Position numbers and translations under genes: made by a program. A model generated the notes under the pieces. It saw nothing but the letters and a program-made list of their open reading frames with translations, did no database searches and was not told the DNA's origin. DNA of 35,971 nt from an uncultured Granulicella sp. (GTDB lineage Bacteria; Acidobacteriota; Terriglobia; Terriglobales; Acidobacteriaceae). Each line of letters starts with the position of its first letter. Position 1 is the stretch's first letter. Of the stretch, positions 16,115-24,168 are shown piece by piece. The stretch is from contig CALMON010000145.1 of assembly GCA_937871785.1 (NCBI GenBank), positions 1-35,971 on the forward strand. Reading direction: 5' to 3'.

Positions 16115-16120
16115 AGTTTA
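16115..16120 (-). promoter_or_regulatory. Putative -10 element (TAAACT) of the fkbH-like gene, leaderless arrangement
   Basis: On the minus strand TAAACT is followed by ACGGCC and then the ATG at 16108, the same six-base spacing as at 4398, 7982 and 11301. No TTGACA-like hexamer is obvious upstream. Confidence 0.5.
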
Positions 16121-16270
16121 CCAACTTCGCAGGCAGGCCGCCGCGCGGAAGCTCGCCTCGCTGCTGTGGCTCTCGATGAGACGAAATGCAGCAACCGGTC
16201 GGAGAAAGCGTGTTTGGCTGAGCTACGGGCTATAAGCCGCGAGTTGGAGGATGCGCATCGAGCCCTTTCT

Positions 16271-16298
16271 ATGCTCACCGCTCAACGCTCGCCGCTCA
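16271..16298. repeat. Tandem heptanucleotide repeat, four units
   Basis: Four consecutive 7-base units, ATGCTCA, CCGCTCA, ACGCTCG and CCGCTCA, share the core NNGCTCR. They lie in the 212-base gap between the MFS carrier stop and the fkbH-like start. The same heptad array occurs inside purL at 33430-33457. Apart from this and the TAAACT box, the gap shows no gene or terminator. Confidence 0.6.
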
Positions 16299-16320
16299 CA
16301 CAAGCCCACCGCGGCACTCA

Positions 16321-17610
16321 TCACCCAACGAAGGCGGAAGCGGCACCACCCCGCGGAGGCTGAGCTTTCCGCGGGTGGTGCTCCTCGCGCAGAAAGAACC
16401 AGAAGAACGCCGCCGCAAGGAACGCCGCCGCGTCGAGCGAAAACGCTGCGCGGAAACCGTGACGGTCCGCCAGGCCGCCTGCAAGGAACGGGGCAGCCGC
16501 GCTGGCCAGGCGGCCGAAATTGTAAGTAAAGCCCTGCGCCGTCGAACGGATCGCGGTGGAATAGGCATTGGCGGTTACATCGGCGAAGCCGCTGAAGTAA
16601 CCGGTCGCGGCGAAGGCCACGCAGGGCCCCAGCGCCAGCAGCAGCCAGGGCGAATGCACGCGCGCAAACAGCATCAGAAGCGCGGCGGCGGTTAGTAGGA
16701 ACGCGACATACACCCGCTTACGGCCGAACGCGGTCGCCAGGTACCCAAAGCCGATGTACCCGCACCACATGCCCACCTGCATGGCGACAAGTATGCCCGT
16801 CATGGTGCGCGCCGTGAAACCTATACCTCCGTGAGCGGGCGCGAGCGAAAGGTACGCGGGCACCCACAGGTTAAAGCCCCACCACGCAAACAGGCAGCAG
16901 GCATTCATGAGCGTAAGCACCACGGTTTGCGGCAGCAGCGGCGGGCGAAGGATGGTCGCGAACGGGTGTGCCGCGACGCGTTCCCGCACCGCCGTTCGCC
17001 AGGCTTCGGGTTCTGGCACGCGACGGCGCAGCCAGACCGTCAACAACGCCGGCAGCAGGCCGACGGCAAACACGCCGCGCCAGGTGATCAGCGGCTGCAG
17101 TCCGTAGGACACCAATGCCGCCAGACCGAAGCCGACCGCAAACGAGCTTTGCATCAACGCAAGCGCTTTGGCGCGGCTCGCGGCCGGCCACGTTTCGCTG
17201 ACGAGCGACGCGCCGGTGGCCCACTCGCCGCCCATACCAAACCCAAGCAACACGCGGAAGCAAAGCAGCGACGGGAAGTTCCACGCCAGGCCGCAAGCTG
17301 CGGTGAAGACGGCGTACACCAGCACGCACAGGGTCAGCATCCGCACACGTCCCCAGCGGTCGGCAGCGATGCCGAACAGGATGCCGCCGACGGCTGCGGC
17401 CACCAGCGTCACCGACCCAAGCGCTCCGGCCAGGCTCTTGTTCAGGTGGAGGCTGGTCATGACGGCGGGCAGAACCAGGGCGTAAAGCAGGATGTCGAAG
17501 GCGTCGAGCATCCAGCCGAGCGAGGCAGCCAGCAGCGCGCGACGGGCCGCGAGCGGAGCGCCGAGCAGCCAGGCCAGCGGGCGTTCCTTTCGAACAGCCG
17601 CGGCGCTCAG
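16321..17610 (-). CDS. MFS carrier (metabolite:proton symporter type), probable CTG start
   Basis: The protein has 429 residues and about 12 helices if started at CTG 17610. The first ATG in frame (17511) falls inside helix 1, and no GTG or TTG lies between. The residues before it, RRALLAASLGWMLDAFD, are exactly the conserved start of helix 1 in the aromatic acid/sialate symporter group. AGAGGAG lies five bases before the CTG, and CTGA overlaps the stop of the hyuB-like gene. Other marks are GIAADRWGRVRML in loop 2/3 and LLGFGMGGEWATGASLV in helix 4. It probably imports the substrate or exports the product of the hydantoinase encoded just upstream. A conservative annotation would start at 17511 with 396 residues. 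Confidence 0.85.
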   Translation of the reverse strand: MSAAAVRKERPLAWLLGAPLAARRALLAASLGWMLDAFDILLYALVLPAVMTSLHLNKSLAGALGSVTLVAAAVGGILFGIAADRWGRVRMLTLCVLVYAVFTAACGLAWNFPSLLCFRVLLGFGMGGEWATGASLVSETWPAASRAKALALMQSSFAVGFGLAALVSYGLQPLITWRGVFAVGLLPALLTVWLRRRVPEPEAWRTAVRERVAAHPFATILRPPLLPQTVVLTLMNACCLFAWWGFNLWVPAYLSLAPAHGGIGFTARTMTGILVAMQVGMWCGYIGFGYLATAFGRKRVYVAFLLTAAALLMLFARVHSPWLLLALGPCVAFAATGYFSGFADVTANAYSTAIRSTAQGFTYNFGRLASAAAPFLAGGLADRHGFRAAFSLDAAAFLAAAFFWFFLREEHHPRKAQPPRGGAASAFVG

Positions 17611-19247
17611 GCGGGCTCCTCTTCTGCTATCGAGACGTTTGCGGCCGGAGCCCCAAAGGCGCCGCCGCCGGGCGTTGCCATGCGCAGGCGGTCGCCGGCG
17701 GCAAGCTCCAGCCGCGCCTTGGCCGGCAGCCGCTCTTCCGTGCCATCGGCGCGAATCAGGGTATTGACGCCGGACGCTCCGGGGCCGCCGCCGGCCATGC
17801 CGTAGGGACGGCTTTCGCGGCGGTCGGTCAGAATCGTCGCCGACGTAGGCACCAGCACTTCGTACTCGCGGATAAGCCCCTCCCCACCGGCGAACTCGCC
17901 CACACCGCCCGAACCCTGCCGCAGCGCATACTGCCGGATGCGCACCGGCAGCGCCTGCTCAAACGCTTCGACCGGCGTGTTGCGCGTGTTGCTCATGTGG
18001 GTGTGGACGCCGCTTAGTCCAGGCAAACCGGGTCGCGCGCCCATGCCGCCACCGGCGGTTTCATAATAGGCGAACGGCCGGCCGAGCCGGTCGGTTCCTC
18101 CCAGCGTCACGTTGTTCATGGTGCCCTGGCTGGCTGCGGGAATCCTGCCCGGCAGCGCCTTTGCGAGCGCACCCAGCACTACGTCGGTGATGCGCTGCGA
18201 GCATTCCACATTGCCCCCGGCGACCGCCGACGGGTGCCGCGCATTCACCACCGTTCCCGCAGGCGCGATCAAGGTGACCGGGCGCGTCATGCCGTCGTTG
18301 TACATCACGTCTTCTTTTATCAGGCAACGGAAGCAGTACAGCGTCGCCGAAAGCGTGATGGCGAGGTTCGCGTTGACGCCGCCGGAGGTTTGCGCGTCGG
18401 TGCCGGTGAAGTCGACCGTGGCATGGTCATCGGCAATGGTCACGACGACGCGAAGGTGCACGGGCGCGTCCGAAAAACCGTCGTTGTCGAGCGCATCGGC
18501 GAACTCGTAGCGGCCGTCCGGAATGGCGGCGATGGTCCGTCGCAGCACACGCTCGGCGTAATCCTGCACCTCGCCGGCATAAAGGTTCACACGCCCAGCC
18601 CCGTAGCGCGCGACCAGCCGCAGCAGCCGCGCTTCGCCAATGCGATTGGCCGCGATCTGCGCGGTCAGGTCGCCTTCGCGCTCTATCGGCGTCCGCACGT
18701 TGGCAAGAATCAGCGACAAAAGTTCGCGGTTTATTTCGCCGCCTTTGACCAGCCGAACCGGAGGCAGGATCAAGCCTTCCTGGAAGATTTCGCGCGCCAG
18801 CGGCATCGACCCCGGACTCATGCCGCCGACGTCCGAATGATGGGCGCGATTGGCGGCGAAGAACGCCGGTTTGTCTCCCGCGACCGCGCCCGGAAGGAAG
18901 ATCGGAGCGACCAGCGTAATATCCGGCAGGTGCGTTCCGCCGCGAAACGGGTCGTTCAATACGATCATGTCGCCGGGCGCCATCGCAACGTGGTCGATAG
19001 CCGCGCGCACTGAAAGCGGCATAGCGCCCAGGTGCACGGGCAGGTGGTCGCCCTGCGCGACGGTGCGCCCGGCGCTGTCGTAGATAGCGCAGGAATAGTC
19101 GAGACGCTCCTTGATGTTGGGCGAAAAGCCGGTGCGGCAAAGCGTGACGCCCATCTCCTCGGCGATCGACAGAAACAGGTTCTTGAAAATTTCGAATTCA
19201 ATCGGGTCGGATACGGCTGAGGTGACCATGGTCACGGGTATGGTCAT
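17607..19247 (-). CDS. hyuB: Hydantoinase B/oxoprolinase subunit
   Basis: The protein has 546 residues. The ATG at 19247 has GGAGG six bases upstream and shares ATGA with the hyuA stop; frame upstream of it is not conserved-looking. Family marks are FKNLFLSIAEEMGVTL, VLNDPFRGGTHLPDITL, AHHSDVGGMSPGSMP, and near the end the Gly-rich GGGPGASG and MATPGGGAFG. It pairs with HyuA to open cyclic amides with ATP. Substrates in the family include 5-oxoproline, N-methylhydantoin and, in larger complexes, acetone. The neighbouring exported aminopeptidase favours a peptide-derived substrate such as 5-oxoproline, but this is inference. Confidence 0.92.
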   Translation of the reverse strand: MTIPVTMVTSAVSDPIEFEIFKNLFLSIAEEMGVTLCRTGFSPNIKERLDYSCAIYDSAGRTVAQGDHLPVHLGAMPLSVRAAIDHVAMAPGDMIVLNDPFRGGTHLPDITLVAPIFLPGAVAGDKPAFFAANRAHHSDVGGMSPGSMPLAREIFQEGLILPPVRLVKGGEINRELLSLILANVRTPIEREGDLTAQIAANRIGEARLLRLVARYGAGRVNLYAGEVQDYAERVLRRTIAAIPDGRYEFADALDNDGFSDAPVHLRVVVTIADDHATVDFTGTDAQTSGGVNANLAITLSATLYCFRCLIKEDVMYNDGMTRPVTLIAPAGTVVNARHPSAVAGGNVECSQRITDVVLGALAKALPGRIPAASQGTMNNVTLGGTDRLGRPFAYYETAGGGMGARPGLPGLSGVHTHMSNTRNTPVEAFEQALPVRIRQYALRQGSGGVGEFAGGEGLIREYEVLVPTSATILTDRRESRPYGMAGGGPGASGVNTLIRADGTEERLPAKARLELAAGDRLRMATPGGGAFGAPAANVSIAEEEPA

Positions 19248-21322
19248 GAGTGTCCTCCGGCAACGTCGGTGGAGGTGAGGACAAGCATTCCGTGCTGATC
19301 GAGTCGCCATGTCCAGTCCGGTGGAACTACATGTGTCGACTCACCCGCGATCAGCAGAGCAGGGCCACTGCCAGTCATGCCGGGGCTTAATTGACTCGTT
19401 CGGAACAGCGGCGTCGGCCACGGTTTGCCCGCGAACACCACATCCGCAAAGCGTTCCGGGACGCAAGGAGCTGAGGTCCAGATAGCCTGCGCGGGCACAG
19501 CCGGCGGCTTCTGCGTGCGGCCCGTGGCGCGCAGCCGAAGCTGCACGCATTCCGTGGCTCGCGCGGAGTTGCTGTAGCCGTACAGCTTCGCGTGCAGCGC
19601 ATGGAAGCTGGCGGCAAAAGCTTCAGTGGTGCTGCCTTCGCCCAGCGCGGCGGCGGGGAACGGCACATCAATCTCAAACGCCTGTCCGATGTAGCGCATC
19701 GCGAGCGCAGGTTCAATCACTACCTCACCTGTGCCGAAACCCTCTTCGGCAAGAGCGGCGCGGGCTCGCTGTTCGAGCCCGCCGAGCGCGGCGCGCAGGT
19801 TTGCAGGCAAAAGCGCGGCGGTAGCCTGCAGCACCGGCGCGGAAAAGTCTTTGACAACATCGGCGAGCAACATGCCAAGTGCGGAAAGTACGCCGGCGTG
19901 CTCCGGAATCAGAACCGTCGTGATCTCAAGCGACTCCGCCAGGCCGCACGCATGGAGCCCCCCGGCACCACCGAAGGCCAGCAGAGCGAAGTCGCGCGGA
20001 TCGTGCCCGCGTTGCACGCTGACCACCCGTACGGCGCGCTCCATGCTTGCGTTGGCGATGCGCACGATCCCTTCGGCCAGCGCGATGACGCTCAACCCTG
20101 TGCGTTGGCCGAACGCCTTGGCGACGCGTTGCGTGCGGTCGATGTCGAGCGTCATGCGGCCGCCTAGAAAATAACCCGGGTCCAGCCGTCCGAGCAGCAG
20201 GTTGGCGTCGGTCACGGTGAGTTCCTCCCCCTTGCCGAAGCAGACCGGGCCGGGGTCCGCTCCCGCAGAGCGCGGCCCTACGCGCAGGCCGCCGCCGGAA
20301 TCGAGCCAGGCGACAGACCCGCCACCCGCGCCGACGGTGTGGATGTCGAGCACGGGCAACCGCACCGGAAGGTCGCCCACCAGCGACTCGTTGGTGGTGC
20401 CGATCGCGCCGTCGATGAGGCTGACGTCGGTCGACGTGCCGCCCATGTCGAAGGTGATCAGCCGCGTGTAGCCGGACCGTGCGCCGACGGATTGCGCACC
20501 CACCACGCCCGCTGCGGGGCCGGAAAGGATCGTTTGCACGGCTTCGGTGCTGGCGCGCGCGGCAGATATCGAGCCGCCATTCGACTGCATGATGCGCAAC
20601 GCGCCCTGGCTCTCCATGGCCCCTGCGACGAGTTCCGCCTGCAGCTTGCCGAGATACGTCGCCATCAGCGGAGCCACATAGGCGTTCACCGCGGTTGTGG
20701 CCCAGCGTTCGTATTCGCGGTACTCCGGCAGCACCTCGTGCGAGGCGGACACGCGAAAGCCTTCGTCCCGCAGGGTCTTGGCTGCCTGCTCCTCATGCGC
20801 GGGGCTCCTGTAGGAATGCAGAAAGCAGATCGCCACCGACTCGATACCCGCGTTGCGAAGCTGCGGGATCAGCCCTTCCACCTCGCCGAGGTCGAGCGCT
20901 TGCAACACCGTGCCGTCGGCAGCGACGCGCTCGGCTATGCCGAAGGTGTGGGCCGAGCCGACCAGCGGCTCCGGCCGGCGAACCTGGAAGTTGTACAGCT
21001 CCGGCCGGGTCTGCCGGCCAAGCCGCAGCACGTCTTCGAAGCCGGCCGTGGTGAGCAGCGCGACACGCGCGCCCTTGCGCTCCAGCACCGCGTTGGTGGC
21101 GACAGTGGGCCCATGCGTGACATCCAGCGTGAGCGCGAGGAGGTCGTCGCCAACCAAAGCACGAATCCCGGCAAGCACCGCGACCGACGGGTCGGCCGGC
21201 GTGGAGCGCAGCTTGCCGACACGCAGGCCGCGCTCGTCGTCGAGGCACACGAGATCCGTGAACGTGCCTCCGGTGTCGACGCCGATGCGCATCACCTTGC
21301 GCTGTGCCGAACCCCCGCTCAA
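19244..21322 (-). CDS. hyuA: Hydantoinase A/oxoprolinase subunit
   Basis: The protein has 692 residues if started at TTG 21322, which shares TTGA with the aminopeptidase stop. An ATG at 21292 would begin MRIGVDTGG, with only a poorly placed AAGG before it. The ASKHA-type phosphate motif IGVDTGGTFTDLV (residues 13-25) opens the N-terminal domain. HGPTVATNAVLERKG and, mid-protein, LITFDMGGTSTDVSL are the second set of nucleotide-binding loops. The C-terminal part has LLAFGGAGGLHACGLAE. It binds ATP and activates the substrate for ring opening together with HyuB. The length is normal for the separate A subunit (~690). It lies in a four-gene operon with overlapping stops and starts. Confidence 0.92.
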   Translation of the reverse strand: MSGGSAQRKVMRIGVDTGGTFTDLVCLDDERGLRVGKLRSTPADPSVAVLAGIRALVGDDLLALTLDVTHGPTVATNAVLERKGARVALLTTAGFEDVLRLGRQTRPELYNFQVRRPEPLVGSAHTFGIAERVAADGTVLQALDLGEVEGLIPQLRNAGIESVAICFLHSYRSPAHEEQAAKTLRDEGFRVSASHEVLPEYREYERWATTAVNAYVAPLMATYLGKLQAELVAGAMESQGALRIMQSNGGSISAARASTEAVQTILSGPAAGVVGAQSVGARSGYTRLITFDMGGTSTDVSLIDGAIGTTNESLVGDLPVRLPVLDIHTVGAGGGSVAWLDSGGGLRVGPRSAGADPGPVCFGKGEELTVTDANLLLGRLDPGYFLGGRMTLDIDRTQRVAKAFGQRTGLSVIALAEGIVRIANASMERAVRVVSVQRGHDPRDFALLAFGGAGGLHACGLAESLEITTVLIPEHAGVLSALGMLLADVVKDFSAPVLQATAALLPANLRAALGGLEQRARAALAEEGFGTGEVVIEPALAMRYIGQAFEIDVPFPAAALGEGSTTEAFAASFHALHAKLYGYSNSARATECVQLRLRATGRTQKPPAVPAQAIWTSAPCVPERFADVVFAGKPWPTPLFRTSQLSPGMTGSGPALLIAGESTHVVPPDWTWRLDQHGMLVLTSTDVAGGHS

Positions 21323-23976
21323 TCCGGAAACCGTTGCCGGATGCGCACCGTGCGGTCGAGTTCGTCGGCTTCTTCAAGCACCTTGCGGCGCAGGTCGGGG
21401 TCAAGCCCCGGCTGCGCCAGCCACCCGCGCACTGCGGCCAGCGAAGCCGCGTCCACCTGCCCGCCAAAGAACGCGCCGAGCCACGCCCCGAGAAAGAAGA
21501 TCTTGCGGTCGCGCTTGATTTCCGGAAGCTGGTCGAGCGCGCGCACCATGTACGGCGCGGTCAGCGCGGTCTGGTTCCAAACATTGAAGGGTCGCAGGCT
21601 GCCGGTCAGCCAGTCTTCGGGCTTGGCGGCTTTGTCGGTGGGCGGAAGCAGGTACTGCGCGAAATACTGCTGCTTCACGGCGGCATCCGGAGCGCCGGCC
21701 AGCACGCCGAACGCGTACTTGTCGCCTTCGCCGGAGTGGTCGCGAGCCGTTTCTGCCGTCACCAGCGACATAGCCTCGGGGTCGCCCGCCGCCACCAACC
21801 GACCGACCATGCCCCAGCGGTCGAGCGGCCGCAGTTCGACGCCCGACACAAGCACCTTGCTGGCGAGCAGCTCCTTCAGCGTAGTGCGTGCGTTCGGCGT
21901 TTCCGCCACGCCGACGAAGGTGCGGAAGCTCACGATGCGCAGTCCAACCGTGGGCGCGTTCCGCATGCGGTCGGAGGCGATTGCTTCAAGCTTCGGCACC
22001 AGCGCCGCGCGGCCCGCGGCGGTCATGTACGTGTGCATGGCCTGCGTGGCGTGCGCGCCTTGAATGCGCGTCAGGGTCTCGTCGCTTTCGTGCGGGAGGT
22101 TGGCGAGCGCAAGCTCGACATAGCCGCGTGGGGCGGACGCCGCGACATGCACGTTGTCCCAAAGCGCGCCCCAAAGCTGCGAACGCAGCAAGGGAACAAT
22201 GTTCGTCGGGGGCTGCACGAGCAGGCTCTGCCGAACGCCGGCTTCACTCGTCGCATCAAGCAGAAAGCGGCCATAAGCTTCGTCGCCTGCGTTCGCGAAA
22301 ATGTACTGTGGGCAAGGCTTGCCGGCGGCTTGCGGAACGGCATAGCTGGCGCTGTTCCACTCGGCGCGAAGCACCATCGGCGGCCCGCTCGCATAGGCCA
22401 GGGCCACTTCGTTTGAGATTGGCCACATGAAGCCATGGTTGAGCACGTCGCTTTGCTTGAGCGTCAGAGCATCTAGCGTGCCGTTGCTGCATGTCCAGGC
22501 CGCGGTCACTTCCGGCATGCCGCGCCGCAGCACCCAGGCGTCGGCCCAGGTGCGCACGTCCTTTTTGCTGCTTGTGTGGAACGCCTCAACCAGATCGCTC
22601 CACTGCGCGTTCGCATAGGCGTGCTGTTGCAGATACAGCCGCAGCCCGCCGCGAAAGGCGTCCGCGCCCAGCCAGAACTCAAGCTGCTTGAGGATCGCCG
22701 GGGCCTTCTGGTAGACGATCGCGCCGTACGCGCTCTTGGCGTCCTTGAGGTTCGGGATGTCCTGGAAAATGGGCGTCGTGCCCTCGGTTTCGTCGATCCC
22801 GTAGGCCAGCGGCTTGATGTCCTCGTAGAAGTGCTTCCACGGCTCGGAACCCGGTTGCAACGCGTCTTCCGCGCGATACGCCATGTATTGCGCGAAGCCT
22901 TCCTTGAGCCAAAGGTCGTCGAACCAGCGCATCGTCACCAGGTCGCCGAACCACTGGTGCGTGAGCTCATGCAGCGTCAGGATGTCGCGGCCGAAGCGGT
23001 CGCTGGCCGTCGGCGCACTGCGGAACAGCACGCCATCTTCGCGCAGAAACGTGGCCCCGGCATGCTCCATGCCGCCGAACGGGAAGCCGGGGATGAGGAC
23101 AATGTCGTATTTCGGGAACGGAAACGGCTGCTGAAAGTAGTCGGCGAGCCAGGCCATGCCGCGCGCGGTGATGTCCTGGAGCTGCGGGATTTCTGGTTCG
23201 GCACGTTGTACCTGCGAACGGCGCACGTACACCGTGGGCAGGCCCGGGGTGGCGTGAACCGGCTCCCATGTTCCTGCGGCAAACGCGAACAGGTAGGTCG
23301 AAATCGGCTGCGTTTCCGGGAATGTCCAGAGCATGTTCTTGCCCGCCGCTTCCATGCGCGAAGCTCTTGTATTGCTGACGATCGTCCAGTCGGATTGCGT
23401 GTCCACGGCGAGCGTAAAGCGCGCCTTCAGGTCGGGTTGATCGAAGCATGGAAACGCCATGCTGGCGTCCATGGGCACGAAGAGCGAATACAGGTATTCG
23501 CTGCCGTCGTCCTTGTCGGCGTAGCGCGTGATCGCCGCGCCGGCAGCGGCGATACGCGACTGGAAGGCAAGCGTGACAGTGTTGCCGCCGGCATGCAAGG
23601 CAGCCGCGGGCAGGCGCAAGTGGCCCTGTTCAAGCTGCGTCGAAATCGCCTGTCCATTCACTTCTGCCGAGGTGAGTTCGCCGTCGCGGTAGTCGAGCAG
23701 AAGGTCGCTGGCAGGGCTTGTGGCGGAGCCTGAAGCGGTGGTCGGCGCGGCCAGCGTGAACTGCAGCACCTCACGGCCCGGCATGGTGTCGGCGTGCGGC
23801 ATCAACGTGAGCTGCAAAGCATAGTGAACCGCGGAAATGCGTGCTGCCCGCGACAGCGCAAGCTCCCGGGAAACACCGGCGGTCGCCTGCTGCGCGGCGG
23901 CCGACGCCCAGGCGGCTGCCAGCAGGAACAGCCACAGCGGGGAAAGACGGAGATGCGAGGAGGAGTGTCGTTTCAC
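21319..23976 (-). CDS. Exported M1-family zinc aminopeptidase
   Basis: The protein has 885 residues from GTG 23976, with GAGG seven bases upstream. A signal peptide is clear: basic start, core LWLFLLAAAWASA, likely cut near AAAQQ. The exopeptidase motif is GGMEH (301-305, a variant of GAMEN). The zinc site is H336-E337-L-T-H340 with E359 in WLKEGFAQ. The C-terminal ~350 residues form the helical ERAP1-like domain. It should remove N-terminal residues from peptides in the periplasm or outside. It heads the operon with hyuA, hyuB and an MFS carrier. That suggests peptide breakdown followed by use of a blocked or cyclic amino acid, an inference from gene order. Confidence 0.92.
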   Translation of the reverse strand: MKRHSSSHLRLSPLWLFLLAAAWASAAAQQATAGVSRELALSRAARISAVHYALQLTLMPHADTMPGREVLQFTLAAPTTASGSATSPASDLLLDYRDGELTSAEVNGQAISTQLEQGHLRLPAAALHAGGNTVTLAFQSRIAAAGAAITRYADKDDGSEYLYSLFVPMDASMAFPCFDQPDLKARFTLAVDTQSDWTIVSNTRASRMEAAGKNMLWTFPETQPISTYLFAFAAGTWEPVHATPGLPTVYVRRSQVQRAEPEIPQLQDITARGMAWLADYFQQPFPFPKYDIVLIPGFPFGGMEHAGATFLREDGVLFRSAPTASDRFGRDILTLHELTHQWFGDLVTMRWFDDLWLKEGFAQYMAYRAEDALQPGSEPWKHFYEDIKPLAYGIDETEGTTPIFQDIPNLKDAKSAYGAIVYQKAPAILKQLEFWLGADAFRGGLRLYLQQHAYANAQWSDLVEAFHTSSKKDVRTWADAWVLRRGMPEVTAAWTCSNGTLDALTLKQSDVLNHGFMWPISNEVALAYASGPPMVLRAEWNSASYAVPQAAGKPCPQYIFANAGDEAYGRFLLDATSEAGVRQSLLVQPPTNIVPLLRSQLWGALWDNVHVAASAPRGYVELALANLPHESDETLTRIQGAHATQAMHTYMTAAGRAALVPKLEAIASDRMRNAPTVGLRIVSFRTFVGVAETPNARTTLKELLASKVLVSGVELRPLDRWGMVGRLVAAGDPEAMSLVTAETARDHSGEGDKYAFGVLAGAPDAAVKQQYFAQYLLPPTDKAAKPEDWLTGSLRPFNVWNQTALTAPYMVRALDQLPEIKRDRKIFFLGAWLGAFFGGQVDAASLAAVRGWLAQPGLDPDLRRKVLEEADELDRTVRIRQRFPD

Positions 23977-24104
23977 GCGCGCGGGCCTCGTCAGGATGGG
24001 GCAAATTTTGGTGGGTCAGATGTTGGCATCAGTTTACGGGACGAAGCGTGGCGAAGGCCAGAGCGACGTTTCCTGTGCGAGTCGTTCGCCGACCGAACAG
24101 CAGA

Positions 24105-24127
24105 TTCCTTCGCTGCGCTGCGGAATA
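24105..24127. repeat. REP-like intergenic palindrome
   Basis: ATTCC (24105-24109) and GGAAT (24123-24127) flank TTCGCTGCGCTGC, followed by an A/C-rich tail of about 25 bases. Short elements of this form (attccttcgctgcg...ggaat-aca) are, from memory, common between genes in Acidobacteria and other soil bacteria. It fills part of the 192-base gap between pyrB and the aminopeptidase gene. No T-run follows it in the direction of pyrB transcription, so it is not a standard terminator. Confidence 0.4.
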
Positions 24128-24168
24128 ACAAAACAAGAAAACAAAGAACGATTCACCCGAGCGTTCCT

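Noticed and set aside
20339-22063. Long plus-strand open frame across hyuA and the aminopeptidase gene
   Set aside because: Its composition is low-complexity Arg/Ala/Ser, and it is antisense to clear hyuA and M1 motifs.
22459-22478. GAGC-containing short repeats resembling the heptad array
   Set aside because: The spacing is irregular (eight bases) and the stretch is normal coding sequence of the aminopeptidase.
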